A DNA stretch of 64,000 bases. Origin: WGOA01 sp964429745 (GTDB lineage Bacteria > Bacteroidota > Bacteroidia > Chitinophagales > BACL12). Where the stretch lies: positions 50,231-114,230 of the forward strand of contig CAYSDI010000002.1 of assembly GCA_964429745.1 (NCBI GenBank), given 5' to 3'. Both the position numbers and the translations under genes were made by a program. Below the pieces are notes generated by a model. It did not search any database, was not told the DNA's origin, and saw only the letters and a list, made by a program, of their open reading frames with translations. Shown here piece by piece: positions 57,630 to 64,000 of this stretch. Each line of letters starts with the position of its first letter. The stretch's first letter is position 1.

Positions 57630-58475
57630 ATGCGCATTCTCCCCTTAGTCCGGCATTTGGCTACCGCGCAGACCAAGTACCGGATTCATTCGCCCTTTGT
57701 CTTTTCGCTGGTCCAGGAAGCCCTGGCCAATGACCGCGAATTCTACGCCTTCGCTGAAATTGAAGCACAGCGCCGCCGTTTTCTGGCAGATAAACGCGTG
57801 GTTCAGCGCACCGATTTTGGTGCTGGAATAGACGGGCGAAAGGAGGCTGTCTCCCGCATCGCGCGCGTCGCCGCATGCTCGCCGTCGCAGGGCCGCACGC
57901 TCTTTCGGCTGCTGCACTTTCTGGGCAGGCAACGCGAACAGCAACACGAAAAGCAACGCGAAAGGCATCAGGCTGGGCAAAACCCTGGCCAAGGTGATAG
58001 CAAACACGCCCAGCTCAACGTTTTAGAACTGGGTACTTCGCTGGGTCTGGGCACCCGCTACCTGGCTGGTGCCGGGGTTCATCATCGCTTGCTGACCCTG
58101 GAAGGCGACCCCGCCCTTGCCGCCATGGCTGCAGAGCACCTAAGCGTACAACCCGGTGTGGAACAGCGCATTGGCCCTTTTGAGGAATCGCTGCCTGCCG
58201 CTTTAGCAGAACTCCGCCAACTCGATTTCCTGTACCTGGACGGTGACCACACCGAAGCAGGCACCCTGGCCTATGTTAAGGCTTGTTTGCCGTTTGCCGG
58301 GCCAGAATCCTGTTTTGTATTGGACGATATCCACTGGTCCGCAGGCATGGAGCGGGCGTGGAAACAGGTTTGTGCGCTGCCCGAGGTTCGGCTCAGTATA
58401 GACTGCTACCGCTTCGGGTTGTTGTTTTTTCGCCCAGGCCAGCGGCAAAAGGAACACTTTTTGCTGTTGCTTTAA
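57630..58475 (+). CDS. Class I SAM-dependent methyltransferase
   Basis: A 281-residue methyltransferase with the catechol-O-methyltransferase-like core: motif I LELGTSLGLGTRYLA, acidic LTLEGDP, and FLYLDGDHTEAGTLAYV. A helical N-terminal part (RIHSPFVFSLVQEAL) is typical of a Bacteroidota family of unknown target. A Gln/Arg/Glu/His-rich insert of about 30 residues sits just before motif I and is not part of the fold. Substrate unknown. Confidence 0.87.
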   Translation: MRILPLVRHLATAQTKYRIHSPFVFSLVQEALANDREFYAFAEIEAQRRRFLADKRVVQRTDFGAGIDGRKEAVSRIARVAACSPSQGRTLFRLLHFLGRQREQQHEKQRERHQAGQNPGQGDSKHAQLNVLELGTSLGLGTRYLAGAGVHHRLLTLEGDPALAAMAAEHLSVQPGVEQRIGPFEESLPAALAELRQLDFLYLDGDHTEAGTLAYVKACLPFAGPESCFVLDDIHWSAGMERAWKQVCALPEVRLSIDCYRFGLLFFRPGQRQKEHFLLLL

Positions 58476-58628
58476 TCGGAGGGGCATTTGCCCAAGAACC
58501 CAACCGCTGCCTCACAAGCTGCGTTGGCGCTGGCCAAGCATAATCCCGCTCAACGCATTCAAACGGCCGCAATTGCTCACTTTTGCCACCTTAACGATTC
58601 TTTAACGCCTGTTCCGGCCCTGTTGCCT

Positions 58629-58636
58629 TATTTTTG
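58629..58636 (+). promoter_or_regulatory. -7 box of the M16 peptidase operon
   Basis: TATTTTTG, a perfect TAnnTTTG match, 44 bp before the ATG at 58681. The -33 is not clear. Confidence 0.45.
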
Positions 58637-58680
58637 ATCACTCGGAATTGCACATTCCGACTTTCCATCCATCGGCAACC

Positions 58681-60072
58681 ATGACCAAAAGCATGCTGTT
58701 AACCCAAGCCATGAAACAGACACTCCTGGCTGCACTCCTCTTTGTAATGACGGGGATTGTGGCGACCGGGCAGAATTCCCTGCCGGACAACTTCCACCTA
58801 AAGACCCTGAAAAATGGCCTGGAAGTGCTGGTGATCGAAGATCCCAGTGTACCCTTGGCCACGATTGAAATTGTTGTGCGCAATGGCGCTTACTGTGAGC
58901 CGCCCGACTACGATGGCCTTTCACACTTATACGAGCATATGTTCTTTAAGGCCAACAGGGACTATCCTTCGCAGGAAGCTTTCATGGACCGCGTCAACGA
59001 ACTTGGCGTATCATTCAATGGCACCACTTCCAATGAACGGGTCAATTACTACATTACCCTCAGTAGCCAAAAGCTGTTGGAAGGGCTGCAGTTCATGAAC
59101 TCGGCCATTCGCTATCCTTTGTTCCTGGAAGAAGAGCAAAAGAAGGAAAACCCAGTCGTGGATGGCGAGTTTCAGCGCGCAGAATCAAACCCGGTCTTCT
59201 TTCTGCTCAAGGACATGGATCACCAACTTTGGGGTGAAATGTACAGCCGCAAAAACACCATTGGTGACCACGACATCATCATGACGGCCACCAAGGAAAA
59301 GATGATGATTATCAAAGACAAGTACTACCACCCGAACAACTCCATGTTGGTTGTGGCCGGTGCAGTTACCGCTAAAGATGTGTTCAAGCAGGCTGAAGCA
59401 GTTTATGGAGACTGGCAGCCCACCGCCGTCGACCCCTTTGAGAAATGGCCTATCCCCGAATTTCCACCGCTTGAAGGCGACAAGCCCTTCATTACCATCA
59501 ATGAAAACGCTCAACTCCCTATCGTGATGTACAGCTACCACGGTCCGGATACCCGCAATGATTTGCCCGCTACCTATGCAGCTGATGTGTTCAGCTACAT
59601 CTTGCAGCAGGCCAGCTCCAAACTCCAGCAGGAAATGGTGGATGCCGGTCTGGCTTTGCAGGTTGGCGTGAGCTACTCAACGCTTAAGCATGTGGGTCCG
59701 ATCCAGATTTTTCTGGTGCCCAATCCGATGCGGGTAGATGAAGCCATTGCGGCCCTTGAAACACACATCGCTCGGTGGGACGATCCGGATTACTTCACCG
59801 ATGAGCAACTGGAAAATGCGAAAACCATGCTCGCCATCGAAGATGCTTACGGCAAAGAGAAGACTTCAGAATATGTGCACACCGTTACCTATTGGTGGGC
59901 TTCTGCAAGCATCGATTACTACCTCAACTACGTGGACAACTTGAAGAAAGTAAGCCGCGCAGACATTCAGCGTTACGTGCAGACCTACATCAAGGACCAG
60001 CCGCGCGCTAAAGGCATTTTGTTGTCGCCGGAGATGCGCGACCAGATGCTGCTCACCAAACTCAACATGTAA
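58681..60072 (+). CDS. M16-family zinc peptidase, catalytic subunit
   Basis: A 463-residue exported peptidase from the ATG at 58681, which leads to a signal peptide (QTLLAALLFVMTGIVATGQ). The inverted zinc motif HxxEH is His82-Leu-Tyr-Glu85-His86, with the third ligand at about Glu163. Proteins of this type pair with an inactive homologue to form a chamber that degrades short peptides. The partner follows 18 bp downstream. Confidence 0.94.
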   Translation: MTKSMLLTQAMKQTLLAALLFVMTGIVATGQNSLPDNFHLKTLKNGLEVLVIEDPSVPLATIEIVVRNGAYCEPPDYDGLSHLYEHMFFKANRDYPSQEAFMDRVNELGVSFNGTTSNERVNYYITLSSQKLLEGLQFMNSAIRYPLFLEEEQKKENPVVDGEFQRAESNPVFFLLKDMDHQLWGEMYSRKNTIGDHDIIMTATKEKMMIIKDKYYHPNNSMLVVAGAVTAKDVFKQAEAVYGDWQPTAVDPFEKWPIPEFPPLEGDKPFITINENAQLPIVMYSYHGPDTRNDLPATYAADVFSYILQQASSKLQQEMVDAGLALQVGVSYSTLKHVGPIQIFLVPNPMRVDEAIAALETHIARWDDPDYFTDEQLENAKTMLAIEDAYGKEKTSEYVHTVTYWWASASIDYYLNYVDNLKKVSRADIQRYVQTYIKDQPRAKGILLSPEMRDQMLLTKLNM

Positions 60073-60090
60073 TCCCCAACCTCCTTAACG

Positions 60091-61416
60091 ATGAAAAGAT
60101 TATTCGCTATCGGGTTGGCATTCCTGCTGCCCGCTGCCGCGCTCCTGGCCGGCAATACCACCGAGTTTTACGTGGATGGCCTTAAGGTTATTCACCGCCA
60201 AAGCCCTAAAGACGTGATCAGCGTTCGCCTGTTCGTCCAGGGCGGCTCCGCCAATTATTCCAAGGGCAAAGAAGGTGTCGAAGCGCTTGCTTTCCAGGTT
60301 GCAATGCAGGGAGGAACCAAATCCATGGACAAGGTTACCTTCCAAACAGCCGCTGAAAAGATTGGGACCAGCTTTGGTTCCAACACCACCTACGACTACG
60401 GCGATCTTTCCATGACCTGCATTAAGACCTTTTGGGACGAAAGCTGGAAATTGTTTGCTGATGCGGTGCTCAACCCGGCTTTCGCTTCCAGCGAGTTCGA
60501 AACCATGCGCGCTCAGGCGGTCGCTAATGCCAAAGCCAGCGAGTCTGATCCAGACGAGCATTTGCGAAACCTGGCCATGGTTCATTCCTTTGGAGCCGAT
60601 AACGATTACGGCAAAATCCCTTCCGGATCTGTCGAGAGCCTTGAAGGCCTGACCCTCGGAGACCTCAGCAGCCACTATGCCAGTGTTATCGGTAAAAAGA
60701 ATGTGTTCCTGGTGGTCGTCGGCAACATTGACTCCAAAGATCTGAAAGCCAAAATCGAAGCCACATTGGCTAAATTGCCTGACGGCAACAGCCCAAAACT
60801 GATCCAGCGCACGCTGATTACCGAAGACGGGCATTACATCGAGGAGCGCGACATTGCCACCAACTACATACGAGGCGTAATGTCTGCACCGCGCATGAAC
60901 ACCCCAGACGGCGTACCGACGTTGGTGGCTATGAACATATTGGGTGATCGTTACTTTGAGGAATTGCGCACAAAACGCAGTTTATCCTATGCTCCTGCCG
61001 CTTTCTATGCGCGCTCTGTAGTCAACAATCCCTACAACGTGATTTACATCTCCACCCAAGACCCCAAGCAGTCGATGCAGGTGATGGTGGACGAGATCAA
61101 CAAAATCAAGAAAGAAGGTTTTGAGGCGAGCGAGCTAACCAACAAGAAACAGAGTTTCCTCACCTTCTACTACATGGATCTGGAAACCTCTGCTTCGCAA
61201 ACTACCAGCCTCGGCATGGCCGAATTAAACGGAGGCTGGAAAATGGACGAAGATTTTACGGCTAAGGTCAACGCCATTACATTGAACGACCTGAACCGCG
61301 TTTTCGACACCTATACCAAGGCGATCAAATGGACCTACCTGGGCAAGAAGGCAGACGTTGACATCGCTGACTTCCCCAAACCCGTTGACATTCCCGCCAA
61401 GAACAAGCCTTATTGA
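60091..61416 (+). CDS. M16-family peptidase, non-catalytic partner
   Basis: A 441-residue exported M16 homologue with signal peptide (MKRLFAIGLAFLLPAAALLAG). The zinc motif region reads GVEALAFQV, so the metal ligands are gone. The C-terminal R/Y substrate-binding motif is intact (RYFEELRTKRSLSY). This is the usual arrangement of an inactive subunit supplying the substrate site to its active partner just upstream. Confidence 0.93.
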   Translation: MKRLFAIGLAFLLPAAALLAGNTTEFYVDGLKVIHRQSPKDVISVRLFVQGGSANYSKGKEGVEALAFQVAMQGGTKSMDKVTFQTAAEKIGTSFGSNTTYDYGDLSMTCIKTFWDESWKLFADAVLNPAFASSEFETMRAQAVANAKASESDPDEHLRNLAMVHSFGADNDYGKIPSGSVESLEGLTLGDLSSHYASVIGKKNVFLVVVGNIDSKDLKAKIEATLAKLPDGNSPKLIQRTLITEDGHYIEERDIATNYIRGVMSAPRMNTPDGVPTLVAMNILGDRYFEELRTKRSLSYAPAAFYARSVVNNPYNVIYISTQDPKQSMQVMVDEINKIKKEGFEASELTNKKQSFLTFYYMDLETSASQTTSLGMAELNGGWKMDEDFTAKVNAITLNDLNRVFDTYTKAIKWTYLGKKADVDIADFPKPVDIPAKNKPY

Positions 61417-61440
61417 AGGCAATGCTAATAGATTAAAGAA

Positions 61441-61470
61441 AGCGCCGATTTCCCGCGGGAAGTCGGCGCT
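61441..61470 (+). terminator. Hairpin after the M16 operon
   Basis: AGCGCCGA / TCGGCGCT (8 bp) extended after one mismatch by TTCCC/GGGAA, with a 2-nt centre. It is followed by GTTCGTTT, only partly T-rich, so termination is probable but not certain. Confidence 0.55.
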
Positions 61471-61484
61471 GTTCGTTTAGGACG

Positions 61485-61492
61485 TAATTTTG
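61485..61492 (+). promoter_or_regulatory. -7 box upstream of mutS2
   Basis: TAATTTTG, a perfect match, 11 nt before the ATG at 61504. No good -33 element is seen. Confidence 0.5.
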
Positions 61493-61503
61493 CGCATTCC
61501 ACT

Positions 61504-63897
61504 ATGCTTCTTTACCCCAATGACCTGCTCCACGCCTTTGAGCTGGATAAAATCGTCGACCGATTGGCCGGGCATTGCCGCTCTGTGCTGGGGGTCGAGC
61601 ACGCTCAGGAGTTGCCGATTCTGACCGATGAGGCGGAGATTAACCGCCGATTGGACGAGGCCAATGAGTTCCAGAAACTGTTGCGGAGCGATGCGGCATT
61701 TCCCCCGGATGAATACCCGGATGTGCGCGCGGAAATTGCGCTCATGGACCAGGATGAGGCCGTATTGGACGAAGATTCCTGTGTGCGCTTGCGCAGGCTG
61801 GCCCGCGCCTATGACCATGTGCAGCGCTTTTTGGTCAAGCACCGCGAAACCTGTCCGCGCCTTGCTGCGCTGACCGATGGCCTTGCCCCCAACAAAGATG
61901 TTATCCGCGCAATTGATTTAATCCTGGACGAGGAGGGCAAAATCCGGCCCAATGCGTCGCCGGAATTGGTTCGAATTCGGCGCGACATGGAATCGCGACG
62001 GCGCGAACAAATGCGGGCCTTTCGCTCGGTGCTCCAGCGCCTGCGGCAAGCCGGCGTGCTGGCTGAAACAGAAGAAAGCATACGCTCTGGGCGCCAGGTA
62101 ATCGCGCTCAAAGCAGAGCATAAACGAAAGATCAGCGGCATCGTCCACGACGAAAGCGATTCGGGCCGGACCACCTTTATTGAGCCGGAGGAAACCGTTT
62201 ACCTGAACAATGAAATTTCGTCGCTGGAACGCGAGGAGCGCCGGGAAATCCTGCGCATTTTGCGCGACCTGACCCGCGCACTCACCCCGCACCAGGACAG
62301 CCTCGCAGACAGTTTGCTCCGCCTGGGTTGGATTGATTTCTGCCGGGCCAAAGCCTACCTGGGCGAAGAACTCGACGCATCCCGCCCTCTTATCCAGAAG
62401 GGCAGCCGAATGATTTTGCACCACGCGCGGCATCCGCTTCTGCTGCTGCTGTTCAAAAAAAGTCGCAAAACGGTGGTGCCGCTCGACTTGCAACTGGACC
62501 CCAAAACGCGCATTCTGCTGGTCTCCGGCCCCAATGCCGGCGGCAAGTCCGTCTGCCTGAAAACTGCCGGACTTCTGCAACTCATGGTGCAGGCCGGGCT
62601 GCCTGTCCCCGTCGATGCGCAGCGAAGCCACTTCGGAATCTTCAAACAAATCTTCGGTGACATCGGCGACACGCAAAGCCTGGAAGACGAGCTGTCTACC
62701 TATTCAGCGCGCCTCCACCGAATGCGCTATTTCCTGGAGCACGCTTCGGACAATACGCTTTTCCTGCTGGATGAGTTTGGGTCTGGCACGGATCCCGGGC
62801 TAGGAGGCGCTGTGGCTGAAGCCATTCTGGACGCCCTCCGGCGAGCCGGTGCCTACGGCGTGGCGACCACACACTATGCCAATCTGAAAATTTACGCTGG
62901 CCGCACGCCTGGTCTTGAGAACGGGGCCATGGTTTTTGACGAAATCAACCTGGAACCCCGCTACCGCCTGGAAACCGGCAAGCCGGGCAGCTCCTACACC
63001 TTTGAAATTGCCCGAAAAATCGCACTGCCCTCTGCGGTCATTCGCCATGCAGAAAGCCTGGTGCATTCGGAGAATCTGCAGTTCGAAGGGCTCCTGTCTA
63101 AAGTGCAGGGGGAGGAGCAAACCTTGGTCCGGCGAAGCGCTGAACTGGGCACGCGCGAACGGGAATTGGCGCAGCAAATTGCCGATTACGAAGCGGCCAC
63201 CCGCAGGCTAGAGGACGAGAAAAACCAGATGAAGCTGGCCCGCACAGAAAAACAGGCACATGCCCTGGCCCGCTACGAAGAACAATTCGGTGCTCTGTTG
63301 CAGCAGCTCAAAGAAGAGCAGGAAAAGAAACTGCTGAACGTAGAGGCGGTCCAGAAGGCTGTGCGCAAAGCGCGCTCAGAAAGCGAAACCCTGCAAGGCG
63401 AAGTCAAGCGGATAAAAAAAGCCATGAGACTTGACGATGTTGCCGGCGAAATCAAAGAGGGTTCGCTGGTTCGGCTTCTTGATGGCAAAGAACCTGGCCA
63501 GGTCATGGAACTGCGCAAAAATAAAGCCTTGGTCAGTTTTGGTCAGTTGCGCAGCACGGTGGCGCTGGACGACCTGATCCTGGTCAGCGAAAAAACCGCA
63601 CTCCCCGTTTCCCCGCGCAAAGCTCCAGTACGGCCCGAAGCACCTGTCGGCGAATTCAACCGCGAATTGGACGTACGCGGCAAAACGCGCGAAGAAACCA
63701 TGGATGAGGTGGACCGATACCTCAATGAGGCTGTGCTGCGCCGGCTGCTTTCCGTTCGGATCATTCACGGCAAGGGCACTGGTGCACTTCGCGAAGCGGT
63801 TAAGCATGTGGCCAAAAATTACAGTGCCATTCGCCAATTGCGCTTCGAAGACCCGAAGCTGGGCGGCGATGGGGTGACCATCATCGAGTTTGGGTAG
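61504..63897 (+). CDS. mutS2: Endonuclease MutS2
   Basis: A 797-residue MutS2, which suppresses homologous recombination and, in some species, splits collided ribosomes. It has the core/lever region (about 1-310), the ATPase with Walker A GPNAGGKS (342-349) and Walker B LFLLDEFGSGTDP (Asp423), a long coiled-coil (about 520-640) and a C-terminal Smr nuclease domain (ELDVRGKTREET and IIHGKGTGALRE). No mismatch-recognition domain is present, as expected. The Smr LDLR motif is LDVR. The TAG stop lies within the first unit of a 14-bp tandem repeat. Confidence 0.96.
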   Translation: MLLYPNDLLHAFELDKIVDRLAGHCRSVLGVEHAQELPILTDEAEINRRLDEANEFQKLLRSDAAFPPDEYPDVRAEIALMDQDEAVLDEDSCVRLRRLARAYDHVQRFLVKHRETCPRLAALTDGLAPNKDVIRAIDLILDEEGKIRPNASPELVRIRRDMESRRREQMRAFRSVLQRLRQAGVLAETEESIRSGRQVIALKAEHKRKISGIVHDESDSGRTTFIEPEETVYLNNEISSLEREERREILRILRDLTRALTPHQDSLADSLLRLGWIDFCRAKAYLGEELDASRPLIQKGSRMILHHARHPLLLLLFKKSRKTVVPLDLQLDPKTRILLVSGPNAGGKSVCLKTAGLLQLMVQAGLPVPVDAQRSHFGIFKQIFGDIGDTQSLEDELSTYSARLHRMRYFLEHASDNTLFLLDEFGSGTDPGLGGAVAEAILDALRRAGAYGVATTHYANLKIYAGRTPGLENGAMVFDEINLEPRYRLETGKPGSSYTFEIARKIALPSAVIRHAESLVHSENLQFEGLLSKVQGEEQTLVRRSAELGTRERELAQQIADYEAATRRLEDEKNQMKLARTEKQAHALARYEEQFGALLQQLKEEQEKKLLNVEAVQKAVRKARSESETLQGEVKRIKKAMRLDDVAGEIKEGSLVRLLDGKEPGQVMELRKNKALVSFGQLRSTVALDDLILVSEKTALPVSPRKAPVRPEAPVGEFNRELDVRGKTREETMDEVDRYLNEAVLRRLLSVRIIHGKGTGALREAVKHVAKNYSAIRQLRFEDPKLGGDGVTIIEFG

Positions 63898-63975
63898 GCC
63901 CGCTTGGGTAGGCACGTTTGGGTAGGCACGTTTGGGTAGGCCCGCTTGGGTAGGCACGTTTGGGTAGGCACGTTT
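63892..63975 (+). repeat. 14-bp tandem repeat overlapping the mutS2 stop codon
   Basis: Six contiguous 14-bp units in two forms, GGGTAGGCCCGCTT (units 1 and 4) and GGGTAGGCACGTTT (units 2, 3, 5, 6), an A-B-B-A-B-B higher-order pattern. Each unit contains TAG; the TAG of unit 1 ends mutS2. With a 14-bp period three consecutive units place TAG in all three frames. Confidence 0.95.
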
Positions 63976-64000
63976 GGCACGAGCATACGGCCCGATCATT

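Noticed and set aside
61918..62676. A 252-codon minus-strand frame opposite mutS2.
   Set aside because: No motifs; MutS2 on the plus strand is complete.
63892..63975. Possible CRISPR array.
   Set aside because: Units of 14 bp are directly contiguous with no spacers. The same applies to the arrays at 24461 and 51140-51470.
1..64000. Insertion sequences, phage or integrative element, restriction or anti-phage defence genes.
   Set aside because: No transposase, integrase, toxin-antitoxin, nuclease-helicase defence or methylase-specificity gene was found; the exonuclease/GIY-YIG fusion is a known housekeeping repair architecture.

Overview
The window looks like a chromosomal scaffold fragment from a Bacteroidota bacterium, most likely of the Saprospiria/Lewinellaceae type. 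This placement is an inference from gene content: two TonB-dependent receptors with N-terminal carboxypeptidase-like domains, type IX secretion sorting tails, a hybrid kinase with a two-component propeller sensor, FG-GAP/ASPIC lipoproteins, DUF3857 transglutaminase-like proteins and a glycine-rich RRM protein. It is supported by repeated occurrence of the phylum's promoter form (TTG, 18-22 bp, TAnnTTTG) and by the near absence of Shine-Dalgarno sequences. I see no tRNA, rRNA, CRISPR array, IS element or phage. The scaffold holds two 100-N gaps (726-825 and 12712-12811), both next to short tandem repeats.

Layout. 0-5 kb: the 3' part of an SDR oxidoreductase, a TPR sensor kinase, a stand-alone response regulator, a lipoprotein/hydrolase pair and mscL. 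5-12 kb (minus strand): two DUF3857 proteins, one with an intact transglutaminase triad and one that has lost it, then a GCS2-type ligase fused to CBS domains overlapping an aspartoacylase-like gene. 12.3-18.8 kb (minus): a ferredoxin and a complete suf operon in the order sufB-C-D-S-E-T, with a clear promoter and two inverted repeats upstream. 19-25.7 kb: two TonB-dependent receptors, a TPR-like periplasmic protein and a T9SS cargo protein. 25.8-36.3 kb: beta-CASP metallo-hydrolase, PlsC, exonuclease/GIY-YIG nuclease, uridine kinase, AlkB hydroxylase divergent from a TetR regulator, thioredoxin-like protein, rhomboid protease, MnmD and an FAD oxidoreductase.

36.3-42.6 kb is a compact phosphorelay: a propeller/Y_Y_Y hybrid kinase, a second hybrid kinase joined by an ATGA overlap, a free Hpt protein and a receiver domain anchored by a C-terminal membrane helix. 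42.6-50.6 kb: a lipoprotein/half-length asparaginase pair, two small unknowns, and a vanadium haloperoxidase-like lipoprotein divergent from a 1207-residue FG-GAP/ASPIC lipoprotein. 50.8-64 kb: RRM protein, Lon-N protein, RluA-type pseudouridine synthase, ALO-type oxidase, outer-membrane proteins, methyltransferase, an active/inactive M16 peptidase pair and mutS2.

Three signals go beyond gene content. First, several genes (sdr, sufT, mutS2, with sufB, a TonB receptor and the second hybrid kinase as looser cases) carry short tandem repeats starting in or just after the stop codon. In three the stop triplet is part of a 13-14 bp unit, so copies place stops in successive frames. Second, in at least five genes the -7 promoter box ends only 4-7 nt before the start codon, which predicts leaderless mRNAs. 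Third, several conserved-looking pairs (GCS2-CBS/deacylase, haloperoxidase/FG-GAP lipoprotein, dead/live transglutaminase) have no settled joint function that I know of.
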